From: Synechococcus sp. CS-1328 | Lineage (GTDB): Bacteria > Cyanobacteriota > Cyanobacteriia > PCC-6307 > Cyanobiaceae | Direction: 5' to 3' | DNA: 38,110 nt | NCBI RefSeq assembly: GCF_025128095.1 | Contig: NZ_JAHLYT010000063.1 | Span: 1 to 38,110, forward strand | Shown: positions 1 to 8,094 of the stretch, one piece after another | Layout of the letters: each line of letters opens with the position of its first letter | Position numbering within the stretch: position 1 is the stretch's first letter | The notes under the pieces: model-generated | The model's input: only the letters and a program-made list of their open reading frames with translations | What the model was told of the DNA's origin: nothing | Database searches by the model: none | Program-made: the position numbers and the translations under genes

Positions 1-80
1 AGCGGATGGCTGGCCGGGATCCGCTCCTCGATCGAGACGTAGGAGAACAAGGAGCCGCTGCGCTCCTGCTGACCTCGCAT
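1..80 (-). CDS. IS5-family transposase, N-terminal fragment (truncated by window edge)
   Basis: An ATG at 80-78 opens a frame that runs off the window after 26 codons. It begins MRGQQERSGS and continues LFSYVSIEERIPASHPL. The pattern MRG-x(7)-LFSYVS-x-EERIP-x-x-HPL is the typical start of IS5-family transposases, which carry a DDE nuclease domain further along and cut and paste their own element. The catalytic part is not in the window. This is a recognition from a short peptide, but the pattern is distinctive. It is transcribed away from the phosphate permease gene. Confidence 0.8.
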   Translation of the reverse strand, partial: MRGQQERSGSLFSYVSIEERIPASHP

Positions 81-141
81 CAAACCTGCGGCAGTTGCCC
101 CATTTTCGCAGAGGTGGCGGGGTTTTTCAGCAAACTCTTAG
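1..141 (-). mobile_element. Partial IS5-family insertion sequence, left-arm end
   Basis: The minus-strand peptide encoded at 1-80 matches the N-terminus of IS5-family transposases. Between that start codon and about position 141 lies a short leader with the motif TTGCTGAAAAACCCC (minus strand), which resembles the outer ends of this IS group. The outer boundary near 141 is inferred from this resemblance, because the opposite inverted repeat is outside the window. The element is cut by the window edge, as expected where a multi-copy repeat stops a contig. Confidence 0.65.
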
Positions 142-179
142 GGGAATTCCGGCTGCCTGAGCCTCGTCATCTGCGCGCC

Positions 180-1673
180 ATGGATCCGATTTCCAGCCTG
201 GTCTTCCTCTCCAGCGGCCTGTTCCTCGGCTGGTCCCTGGGTGCCAACGATGCCTCCAACGTCTTCGGATCAGCGGTGGCCAGCCGCATGGTGCGCTTTT
301 CCACGGCCGCCTTCCTCTGCAGCCTCTTCGTGGTGGTTGGTGCCATCACTGCCGGCACCGGTGCCACCGACGGCCTGGGGCAGCTGGGCGAGGTCAATGC
401 CCTGGCCGGAGGCTTCACCACCGCCCTGGCGGCGGCGATCACGGTATTCTGGATGACCCGGCTGGGTCTGCCGGTGTCCAGCACGCAGGCGGTGGTGGGG
501 GCAATCGTCGGCTGGAACTGGTTCAGCGGCTCAATCACCGATCTGGCCCAGCTGGCGCGGATCGTGGCCACCTGGGTGTTCTGTCCGGTACTGGCGGGGT
601 TGTTCGCGGCGCTCCTCCAGATGGGCGCCGTCGCCTTGATCCGCTGGCGCCGGCCCCACCTGCTGCGTCTCGACGCCAACCTGCGCACGGGCTTGATCAT
701 CGCTGGCATCTTCGGTTCCTACAGCCTGGGTGCCAACAACATCGGCAATGTCATGGGGGTGTTCACCGATTCCTCCCCCTTCCACGCTGTAGTGCTTCCG
801 GGCGGCATGGTTGTCAGCAGCGTGCAGCAGTTGTTTCTGCTGGGCGGATGTGCGATTGCGGTGGGTGTGTACACCTATTCCCGCAAGGTGATGCTCACCG
901 TGGGCGGCAGCCTCATGACCCTCTCCCCCCTAGGGGCCCTGGTGGTGGTGCTGGCCAACTCCCTGGTGCTGTTCCTGTTCTCCTCCACCGTCCTCTCCCA
1001 GTCCCTGGTGCACTGGGGCCTGCCGCCGATTCCACTGATCCCGGTCTCCAGCTCCCAGGCCGTGGTGGGTGCCGTGATCGGCCTCGGCCTGCTGCAGGGC
1101 GGGCGTGGGGTGCGCCAGATCCGCTGGGGGGTGTTGGCGCGGATCGCCTCCGGCTGGGTCACCACGCCGCTGAGTGCCGCCCTGATCGGTTTCCTGCTGC
1201 TGTTTGTGGTGCAGAACGTGTTCAACCAGCAGGTGTTCCGACCAGTGGCGTACCAGCTCAGCCCGCCGGTGCTCGAGCACCTTGCCGCCCAGGGAGTGCC
1301 GGTGGCTGCCCTGCGGCCCCAGTCTCTGCCGGTGACCTCGGCGGTGGCATTTCGCCGGCAGTTGCGGCAGCAGAGTCGGCTGGATCCGACCGACTCTGCT
1401 GCCGTGCTCCAGGCTGCCGAGATCCTGCCGCTCAGCCTGGAGGAGCAGCAGATCCGCCGGCTGGACCGCCAGCGCCTCAGCACTGCGCAACTGGAGGCGA
1501 TCCGGCGTCTGGAAGGGCGCCGCTTCCGACACGCCTGGCAGTTCGAGGAAGCCCTGGCCCGGGAGAGTCCCGCATGGGCAGCAGGGGGCGAGAATTCCGC
1601 CCTCCGCAAGGCGCAGATCGCCTACCTGGAGCGGGTGTTCCGGCTGCCGGAGCCGTCAGCCCCCACGCCCTGA
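180..1673 (+). CDS. PiT-family inorganic phosphate permease with long C-terminal tail
   Basis: This is an integral membrane transporter of the PiT (PHO-4) family, which takes up inorganic phosphate with a cation. The 497-residue protein shows the family's internal duplication: GANDASNVFG at 21-30 and PVSSTQAVVGA at 98-108 in the first half, then GANNIGNVMG at 184-193 and PVSSSQAVVGA at 288-298 in the second. About ten hydrophobic segments lie between residues 5 and 346. The last 150 residues are hydrophilic and rich in Arg, Gln and Leu, probably a cytoplasmic helical domain of unknown role. The frame is open back to position 6, but ATG 180 is chosen because the first membrane segment starts right after it and the upstream codons overlap the IS end. 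No clear Shine-Dalgarno site is present. It converges on the multicopper oxidase gene with 13 bases between stops. The exact ion specificity is not proven by sequence. Confidence 0.9.
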   Translation: MDPISSLVFLSSGLFLGWSLGANDASNVFGSAVASRMVRFSTAAFLCSLFVVVGAITAGTGATDGLGQLGEVNALAGGFTTALAAAITVFWMTRLGLPVSSTQAVVGAIVGWNWFSGSITDLAQLARIVATWVFCPVLAGLFAALLQMGAVALIRWRRPHLLRLDANLRTGLIIAGIFGSYSLGANNIGNVMGVFTDSSPFHAVVLPGGMVVSSVQQLFLLGGCAIAVGVYTYSRKVMLTVGGSLMTLSPLGALVVVLANSLVLFLFSSTVLSQSLVHWGLPPIPLIPVSSSQAVVGAVIGLGLLQGGRGVRQIRWGVLARIASGWVTTPLSAALIGFLLLFVVQNVFNQQVFRPVAYQLSPPVLEHLAAQGVPVAALRPQSLPVTSAVAFRRQLRQQSRLDPTDSAAVLQAAEILPLSLEEQQIRRLDRQRLSTAQLEAIRRLEGRRFRHAWQFEEALARESPAWAAGGENSALRKAQIAYLERVFRLPEPSAPTP

Positions 1674-1686
1674 GTGCTGCTGGAGT

Positions 1687-4600
1687 TCAGAAGAAGCCTG
1701 AATCCGACACCGGCGTCCCCCCAAGCACCGCGATCGACTGCTCCTGGAAGCTGCGGAACAGATCCTGGCTTTCCTTCCAGCCGGTGAGGGAGGGCGTGGC
1801 CGTCGCCAGCTGGTTGAGCTCAGCGAACCGATCCAGGCTGGGTTGGAATCCCTGGCCGAAGGCCCCCAGCACGTTGGCGTTGGACCCCCACTGCAGCACG
1901 TTCCACTGGGCGGCGTTGGAGATCAGGGCCACCCGGTAGCGGTCGTCGCCGCCGGTGCTGCGCAGAATCGCCAGCGGCAGCAACGCCGGGGACAGGCCCG
2001 CCGCCACCGCCTCCCGCCAGACGCGTTGCTCGCCCTCCCGTGCCTCGCGGCCGTAGAGGGTGCGGATGGTGATGCTGGTGATCTGTTCGGTGCTGAGACT
2101 CTCGAAGCTGCCGCCGTAGTGGGCGGTGGTCTGGGCGCCGGTGAGGGGATCGGCGAGGAAGCCCTGCACCAGTCCTCGCGGATTGGCACCCTGAGCCAGC
2201 TGGGCCGCCAGTTGCGCCGTGGTGCCCGGCAGGGGCAGGGAGCCGCCGTAGGTGAGGGCCACCAGGTTGGCCAGGTTGTTGCGTTCCTGCGTCTGCTCCA
2301 GGCCGTAGGTCCCCTTCAGCACCCCGGGATCGAAACCCGGACCGCCGCCCGCCTGGCCGGTGATCGGATCCTTCTCCTCTCGCGCCTGGGAGCCGGTGGG
2401 TTCGCTCAGCAGCACGCCACTGAGGTCGCCCTCGTTCACCACCTCCAGTCCCTCAAGGTCCACCACCAGCTGCTGACTGGTGCCGAGCAGTTTGCGCGAA
2501 TCGCTGTCAATGCCGTTGGCGCCATTGCCCTGGGCCACCAGCAGCCGGTCATCGAGCAGCAGGCCGCCGTTGCCAAGGGCGGAGCTCAGGATCGGCGTGG
2601 AGGCGTCCACGGTTTCGGGCAGGCGGTCGAGGCCCACCAGGTGCAGCGGCAGCAGGTCGCCCGAGAGGTTGGTCACCCGGTCGTCGTAGGCGCCGCTCTG
2701 GCCGCCGCCATGGACATGGCCATCAGATGTGCTGGGTTCGGAGGTGGCGATGAAATGGCCGGCATGCAGCTGCAGGGTGAGCTGCTGGCGGCCCCGGGCC
2801 GAATCGGTGGTGATCAGCAGGTTCTCCAGCGCCGACTGGCCGAAGCTGTTGAAGCCGGAGGTGAGGTTGAGCGAGCGCAGATCCTTCAGGGAGGCATCGT
2901 GGATCACCGCATCGGCCAGCAGATTCTCGTTCGGCAGATAGCCGCCCTCGAGCTGTCCGGTCTGATAGAGGAGCGTGAAGGCGGCGCCATCGAGCAGCGA
3001 CACCCGGATTCCCTCGGGGATGGCATAGGCGATCGCGAAATCGTTGAAGTTGTCGAGGTTGAAATCGCCCACCACGAAGCCCACCTGCTCGTCGCTGAGA
3101 TCCGCGAGGGGCTCAAGGGCGGAGGCATGATCGTGCAGCGCTTCCTCCATGCCTGCGTCCATGCCGCCGGCCATGCCTGCAGCCATGGCGGCGCCGCCGG
3201 GATCCATGGCTTCGTCGTGGTGGCTGAGGAAATCCCAGGGATCGAAGCCGAATTCCTCGCTCCAGTCGCGGCCGCCGTTGCCGCTGGCCCAGGCCTTGAT
3301 GCGGAAATCATGGAGTGACACCACCCCTTTCTCGGTGGCAGTAGTGAAGCCACCGGTAACCAGATCCCGCTGCCCGTTTCCGCTGAAATCCTCTGCGTAG
3401 GCCCAGGGGGCCAGATCCGTGGCGTAGGGCTTCAGGGTGGAGAGCACCTTGGTGCGGTTGCGTTCCAGCAGCCGCCGGCCGTCCACGATCCGCACCCGGC
3501 CGTCGCCCTCGGAGGCCAGCACCACATCCTGGATGAAGTCGTTGGACACATCGCCGGCCTGGCCCCGCTGCAGGGTGACATCGGCGCCGGTCTGGAGCTT
3601 GAGTTCGAAGGGCCGGTAGCCCTGGGCCTGGTGGATGGTGAGAACCTGCTCCTTGCCACCCGAACTCGGCAGGGTGCGATCCGCCAGCCCCTCGGCGGGC
3701 AGCAGCCAGCTGGAATCGGTGTTCTCCACCACCATCACCGCCTGCATCATGCCGGCGTCTTCGTGGGGAAGGATGTGGCAGTGGAAGACATAGGTGCCCA
3801 GGTAATCCTGGAACAGCATCCGCACCGTCTCGTCGTTGGCGCCGAAGGTGGCCAGGTTTCCCACCTGGTTGGGGTCCAAGGCCTGGGGAATGGAATGGAA
3901 CTGGCCCTTGTAGGGCGCTGACTCCACGATCTTGCCGGTGTCGGTGTCGAAATAGCGGAAGCCCGTGGTGTTGAGCGAGGTCACATCCTCGAGGTTGCGC
4001 TTGTCGCTCAGTTCGGTGTCGCTGTCGAGAACCTGATAGTCGTTGATGTGGATATGGAAGGGGTGGCCAACGTACGATTCAGGCGCAAAGACACTCCAGT
4101 TGCGCAGGGTCCATTCCTCGATCGTTCCCAGCTGTGCAATCGTAAGATTGCCGTTCGGAAATACATGATCATTGATCAGCAAGGGGAACTCGTAGCCCAG
4201 CCAGTTCTCCACCCCCGCTGAACCAATCGGCAGCCCTTCGTAGCTCTGGTACACCTCTCCCGTGGCGGCCGTGTAGGCCGCCAGCTGCTGTTGGGTGGCG
4301 GCGTCGTATTCCTCCGGCGGACCCACCAGGGTGCCCACGGAAAAACTGAACATCCGCTGCCGCACCGGTTCCCACAGGGGCTGGCCGTCTTGATCGGTGG
4401 CATAGAGATTGATCGACGGCACCGCGTTCGGGTTGTAGTCCGCCTGGCGGCTGTCGGGCGTGATCTCCTGCACCGCGATGCCGGCGTTGGCGGCGGCGAT
4501 CTGCTGCTGCTGCTGCGCAAGCGACAGCTCCGCCACCGGAGGATTCACCGTGAGCACGGCCAGGGGGCCGGCGGCGGCGGTGGGCAGATCCAGCCCCGTG

Positions 4601-6222
4601 TTCGAGGAGGTCAGCGAGGGATAGCTGATCAGGCCACCCACCTCAAAGACGGCTTCGCCTCCGGCCGCGTCCGTCTGGCGGAAGGTGTCGGTGGAGGCGA
4701 TCTCGGTGCGGCCTTGGGGCAGATACACCAGCACATCCAGCCGTTTGCCCGGGGGCAGGGAGAGCAGATTGCTCTGCTGGAGGTACTGGGTGGCATCCCC
4801 CTGGCCCGTGGCCCCCAGGGCCCCCACCGCCTCGCGGATCTGGGGGTACTGGTGGCCATCCTCGCCGTAGAGGAAGAGCGGCAGGGCCTCTCCCAGCTGG
4901 GCATCGCCGCCGGGGGGCGTGTGCAGGAAAGAGATGTTGTAGAAGTCGGCGTTGGATTGATTGCTGAAGCTGAACGCTTGCCAGCCGCCGGCTCCGGCAT
5001 CGCGATTGGGCTGGAATTCCCCGTTCACCGTCGCCATCGTCAGACGGTTCAACGGACTCGAGGGGCCGAAGCCGCCATCGAAGCCCGCCAGTTGCAGGGT
5101 GCCGCTGGAGGGATCCACGGCGAGGTCGAGATTCTTGATCACCGCCAGGTTGCGGGGCACCTCCGAGAAGGCGGGCACTTTGCTGAGCGGATCACCGAGC
5201 TGCAGGAATCCCGAGAGTCCCCCGTACACCTGCTGGTTCACGGAGGGGTGGTAGTGGGGGTGATACCAATAGCTGCCCTGGCCATGATCGTCGGGCAAGT
5301 CAATCTCCGTCGTCCAGCTCTGGCCCGTGGTGTAGCGGGCAATCACGTTGTCGCCGAAGCCGGCGGGCGTGGTGTGGGAACCGTGCAGGTGATAGTTGAT
5401 CGAGCTGGTGCCGCCGAGCCCGGAGCTGCTGGAGAGGCCGTAGGTGCTGTTCTCCACCAGGGTGGCCTGCTGGTTTTGCTCCTCGCTCAGGCCGGGAACC
5501 GCGATCTGGTTGCTGAAATTCAGCCGCAGATCCGAGTTGGGCTGCACCATCAACACCGGACCTGGATAGCTGCTTCCCAGGCCGGTGCCATCGGCTGCCA
5601 GGCGCTGGTAGGTGTAAAGAAAACTGGGATACCAGAGGTCGGGTGATGGAACGGCCTCTGGATCATTCAATGCGGCGAGATTCTGCAGCAGGGTAGCTTG
5701 ATCAAATGTTGAGAGAATCTGCTCACTGCCGCCATAGTTTTTCCACAGGGATTCGGGATCGTAGTTGGCACGATCACTGACCGCCGCAAACACGGCATCG
5801 TCCGTGGAACCGGGCGAGTTCCAGAAGGCATCATTCGTATTGGCATTCTCCGCTCCCGGCCCCTTGTAGCCGAGCAGCAGCAGACCCGTCATCGACTGGT
5901 TGCGCGGCTGGCCGGTCCAGCTCTTAAGAACGCTGTTGCGATATTGATTGAAGATCGAGGCCGCCTGCTCGGGCTGGGTGGCGAACAGCTGCGGCAGATA
6001 GAACTGCAGGATGAAGCGACTCACCCCCGGCACCGTGATCGGATCGGTGGTGACCGCCAGGGAGGTGTTCAGCCGGCCCCGGGCCGGCCCGCCAGCCAGC
6101 TGATTCACGACCCCGGTGCTGGGGTCGAAGACGAGATTATCGGCGGTGATCAGGTTGGGCGATCCATCCGGAAGCAGCGGATACAGACCGCCGACGACGT
6201 AATGAAATGAGGAACTCGCCAT
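1687..6222 (-). CDS. Giant three-domain multicopper oxidase with FG-GAP-like repeats and Met/His-rich segment
   Basis: This 1511-residue copper oxidase should couple one-electron oxidation of a metal ion or phenolic substrate to reduction of O2 to water. All copper-ligand motifs are present: HLHG at 278-281, HPH at 321-323, HPFHIH at 720-725, and HCHILPHEDAGM at 814-825, where C815 and M825 are the type 1 ligands. Family members usually have 450-650 residues. Here there is a 190-residue N-terminal extension and a long middle domain. Asp/Asn-rich FG-GAP/VCBS-like stretches lie near 889-915, 938-955 and 1047-1070. A Met/His-rich insert lies at 1001-1032, and a DUF4214-like segment lies near 1372-1436. 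C815 is the only cysteine. There is no N-terminal signal peptide, so type I secretion is possible, as for many Cys-poor cyanobacterial surface proteins (inference). It follows the BufC-like gene after 154 bases. Mn(II), Fe(II) or Cu(I) oxidation are all possible. Confidence 0.9.
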   Translation of the reverse strand: MASSSFHYVVGGLYPLLPDGSPNLITADNLVFDPSTGVVNQLAGGPARGRLNTSLAVTTDPITVPGVSRFILQFYLPQLFATQPEQAASIFNQYRNSVLKSWTGQPRNQSMTGLLLLGYKGPGAENANTNDAFWNSPGSTDDAVFAAVSDRANYDPESLWKNYGGSEQILSTFDQATLLQNLAALNDPEAVPSPDLWYPSFLYTYQRLAADGTGLGSSYPGPVLMVQPNSDLRLNFSNQIAVPGLSEEQNQQATLVENSTYGLSSSSGLGGTSSINYHLHGSHTTPAGFGDNVIARYTTGQSWTTEIDLPDDHGQGSYWYHPHYHPSVNQQVYGGLSGFLQLGDPLSKVPAFSEVPRNLAVIKNLDLAVDPSSGTLQLAGFDGGFGPSSPLNRLTMATVNGEFQPNRDAGAGGWQAFSFSNQSNADFYNISFLHTPPGGDAQLGEALPLFLYGEDGHQYPQIREAVGALGATGQGDATQYLQQSNLLSLPPGKRLDVLVYLPQGRTEIASTDTFRQTDAAGGEAVFEVGGLISYPSLTSSNTGLDLPTAAAGPLAVLTVNPPVAELSLAQQQQQIAAANAGIAVQEITPDSRQADYNPNAVPSINLYATDQDGQPLWEPVRQRMFSFSVGTLVGPPEEYDAATQQQLAAYTAATGEVYQSYEGLPIGSAGVENWLGYEFPLLINDHVFPNGNLTIAQLGTIEEWTLRNWSVFAPESYVGHPFHIHINDYQVLDSDTELSDKRNLEDVTSLNTTGFRYFDTDTGKIVESAPYKGQFHSIPQALDPNQVGNLATFGANDETVRMLFQDYLGTYVFHCHILPHEDAGMMQAVMVVENTDSSWLLPAEGLADRTLPSSGGKEQVLTIHQAQGYRPFELKLQTGADVTLQRGQAGDVSNDFIQDVVLASEGDGRVRIVDGRRLLERNRTKVLSTLKPYATDLAPWAYAEDFSGNGQRDLVTGGFTTATEKGVVSLHDFRIKAWASGNGGRDWSEEFGFDPWDFLSHHDEAMDPGGAAMAAGMAGGMDAGMEEALHDHASALEPLADLSDEQVGFVVGDFNLDNFNDFAIAYAIPEGIRVSLLDGAAFTLLYQTGQLEGGYLPNENLLADAVIHDASLKDLRSLNLTSGFNSFGQSALENLLITTDSARGRQQLTLQLHAGHFIATSEPSTSDGHVHGGGQSGAYDDRVTNLSGDLLPLHLVGLDRLPETVDASTPILSSALGNGGLLLDDRLLVAQGNGANGIDSDSRKLLGTSQQLVVDLEGLEVVNEGDLSGVLLSEPTGSQAREEKDPITGQAGGGPGFDPGVLKGTYGLEQTQERNNLANLVALTYGGSLPLPGTTAQLAAQLAQGANPRGLVQGFLADPLTGAQTTAHYGGSFESLSTEQITSITIRTLYGREAREGEQRVWREAVAAGLSPALLPLAILRSTGGDDRYRVALISNAAQWNVLQWGSNANVLGAFGQGFQPSLDRFAELNQLATATPSLTGWKESQDLFRSFQEQSIAVLGGTPVSDSGFF

Positions 6223-6376
6223 GGTGCCTTTCGGGCCGGATGGGGGGGATGGCTTGAACGCTAAGGAGCAGCTTTGGTCCTGTCAGGGGCACGATCGAGG
6301 CCTGCAACGCCCTGTGATCTGTTCCCATGCATGCGCGCTCTCTGACAGCGCGTTCACCCCTTGGGTCCCACCTGGA

Positions 6377-7237
6377 TCAGCAGCGCACCCCGCCGCCGAT
6401 CTCGGTCTGCAGCTCCACCACCACCTCCGCTTCCACCCAGGCGAGCAGCCGTGTCTCCACGGCCTCGAGGCTCTCGCCGAAGAAGCTCTCCTGGTGGCAG
6501 AGCGCCGCGACCGTGTTGGTGCCGTTGCAGCCGCTGAGCAAACGGGCCTCCGCAGCGGGGAGGCCAAGCACCTCGGGTACGCCGCCCCTGCCGATCTGAA
6601 TCAGATACCAGCCCGGTCCATCGGTCCGCACCGGCAGGCACTCCAGGGGAGCATCGGCAGCGATCGCCAGCCACAACTCCGCCAGGGCGTAGCCGGTGAG
6701 GGCCAGACGGGCGCCCCGCTGCAGCCGCGGCCGCCCCCAGCGATGGTTGCGTTCCCGGAACTGTCGCCGCAGGCCCTCCACGCCGGGGCCATCGCGGGGC
6801 GGGGCCAATGAAGCCCAGGAGAGGCGCCAATCGAGCATCGCCACCTCCAGGACCGCCTGCCGAGCCTCCATGCCCTGTCCCGCGGTTCGCTGCAGCAGGC
6901 CCTCAAGTTCCCCCTCCGGCAATGAGGAAAGGAAGCCGATACATTCATAGGCCAACTGCTGGGCATTGATCGGTTCCCCGGGGCTGAACGCATAGAAGCG
7001 CTCCAGCAATTGGTCGAGTCCGTCGGCCCCCAGCAGCCAGCGGCAACCTCCGAAGATGCCATGGAGCGGATCCACGGTGCGGGCCATGGCCCGCTTGAGG
7101 TAGAGCTCGATCACCTCCCTGGCATCACCCCCGAAGCCCGCAGCCGGCCGCACCTGCTCCAGCAGCCACGGGGTGGGCTGGCTGTGGAGGCTGCGCAGGA
7201 ATTGTTGCTGCAAGTGCAGCAGTTGTCTGGATGTCAT
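6377..7237 (-). CDS. DUF2063/BufC-like partner protein of an MNIO enzyme
   Basis: The 286-residue protein starts at an ATG that overlaps the DUF692 stop (ATGA, 7237-7234), which implies translational coupling. A frame extension to 7324 exists but would run deep into the DUF692 gene. The N-terminal two thirds resemble DUF2063 (BufC/MbnC-type) proteins: an opening LQQQFLRSL helix, ELYLKRAMARTV, and LEVAMLDWRLSWA, which corresponds to the family's Leu-Glu-Trp helix. The last 80 residues, including LPAAEARLLSGCNGTNTV, look like a small winged-helix fold of the PqqD/RRE kind that binds leader peptides. The chain ends GGGVRC, a C-terminal cysteine. In known systems such partners deliver the substrate peptide to the DUF692 oxidase. 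The family match is moderate and the RRE reading is inference. Confidence 0.65.
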   Translation of the reverse strand: MTSRQLLHLQQQFLRSLHSQPTPWLLEQVRPAAGFGGDAREVIELYLKRAMARTVDPLHGIFGGCRWLLGADGLDQLLERFYAFSPGEPINAQQLAYECIGFLSSLPEGELEGLLQRTAGQGMEARQAVLEVAMLDWRLSWASLAPPRDGPGVEGLRRQFRERNHRWGRPRLQRGARLALTGYALAELWLAIAADAPLECLPVRTDGPGWYLIQIGRGGVPEVLGLPAAEARLLSGCNGTNTVAALCHQESFFGESLEAVETRLLAWVEAEVVVELQTEIGGGVRC

Positions 7238-8073
7238 CGCACGGACTGGCAGGTGTGCAGTCTCTGGCGCACCAGCTCCACTTCCTCCAGGGTGCGCGCC
7301 AGGGGTGGAACGTCGTTTTCCCACTCCAGCAAGGTGGGGTGGGGACCGATCAGCTCCAGGGCCACGTCATACAGCTGCCAGACTTCGGGGTGCACGGCTT
7401 CGCGGTGATAGTCGATGTAGACGGTGCCGTGGGGGTGAGCTTCGGAGCTGCAGCCAGCCAGGTGGTAGGAGCCAACCCGATCAGGGGAATAGCTCCGCAG
7501 GACCGTGGTGGGATCCTCGGCGAAGTTCATCGCATTGGCCCAGAGATTGTTCAGATCCAACAGGATGAAGGCACCCGTTCTGGCTGCGGCTGCATTGATG
7601 AACTCCGGCTCCTCCATCGTGGAAGCTTCAAAGCGCATGTAGCTGCTGATATTTTCGATGTGCAGGGGCTGATCAATCGCTTCCTGCACCTGATCGATCC
7701 TGTCGCACAGGTGATCGAGGCTCTCTTGCGAGTAGATCAGCGGCAGCAGGTCATGGAAGTGATGGTGCGAGAGCGAACTCCACGACACATGGTCGGAGAA
7801 GAAGGCCTCCGGATGCTCCCGCAGCAGATCGCGCACCACCTGGAGATAGCGGCTCTGCAGAGGGGCGACGGACCCGAGCGAGAGGCCGAAGCCATGCAGG
7901 GTCACCGGATAGTGGGCTCTCAGGGCGTCGAGCTGCTGGCGGTAGACGCCACCGGGTTCGCCGAGCAGATGTTCCGGGTGGATCTGCAGGAAGTCGAGTT
8001 GCGGCAGCTGCTCAGCGAGCTCGTAAGCGTTCTCGTGGCAGAGGTTCAGACCGGCTGACCGGGGCGGGAGCAA
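7234..8073 (-). CDS. DUF692 / MNIO-family multinuclear iron oxidase (BufB/MbnB-like)
   Basis: This 279-residue TIM-barrel protein belongs to the DUF692 family, whose studied members (MbnB, TglH, ChrH, BufB) use two or three iron ions and O2 to modify cysteines in peptides. Family motifs are in order: GLNLCHENA 8-16, LHGFGLSLGS 59-68, FSDHVSWS 92-99, HIENISSY 138-145, LLDLNNLWANAMN 171-183, YHLAGC 203-208, DYH 221-223 and LLEWENDVPP 248-257. Likely metal ligands H60, H95, E140, D173, H204, D221, H223 and E250 are all kept. The usual HLAGH reads HLAGC here. The only usable start is TTG at 8073, because an in-frame stop lies nine codons upstream and the first strand follows after eight residues. 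No ATG or GTG fits. It overlaps the BufC-like gene by four bases. Confidence 0.9.
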   Translation of the reverse strand: MLPPRSAGLNLCHENAYELAEQLPQLDFLQIHPEHLLGEPGGVYRQQLDALRAHYPVTLHGFGLSLGSVAPLQSRYLQVVRDLLREHPEAFFSDHVSWSSLSHHHFHDLLPLIYSQESLDHLCDRIDQVQEAIDQPLHIENISSYMRFEASTMEEPEFINAAAARTGAFILLDLNNLWANAMNFAEDPTTVLRSYSPDRVGSYHLAGCSSEAHPHGTVYIDYHREAVHPEVWQLYDVALELIGPHPTLLEWENDVPPLARTLEEVELVRQRLHTCQSVR

Positions 8074-8094
8074 GGCATCAGGACCACTGCAACG

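Noticed and set aside
6..179. 58-residue N-terminal extension of the phosphate permease
   Set aside because: It lies largely within the IS end, on the strand opposite the transposase start. PiT proteins begin close to the first membrane helix at ATG 180.
1843..3318. 491-residue plus-strand open frame opposite the multicopper oxidase
   Set aside because: It is antisense to a gene with clear motifs, its product is Gly/His/Gln-rich with no recognisable domain, and such frames are common in GC-rich DNA.
4495..4525. Short CAG/CTG run in the multicopper oxidase gene
   Set aside because: It encodes a five-Gln stretch in a linker and is ordinary codon repetition, not a distinct repeat element.
6137..6328. 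63-residue minus-strand frame overlapping the oxidase start as a possible MNIO precursor peptide
   Set aside because: It contains no cysteine, overlaps the oxidase start, and has no leader-like or signal-like features.
6311..6376. Hairpin CGCGCT/AGCGCG between the BufC-like gene and the oxidase as a terminator
   Set aside because: Only six base pairs, no T-run follows, and the downstream gene is on the same strand.
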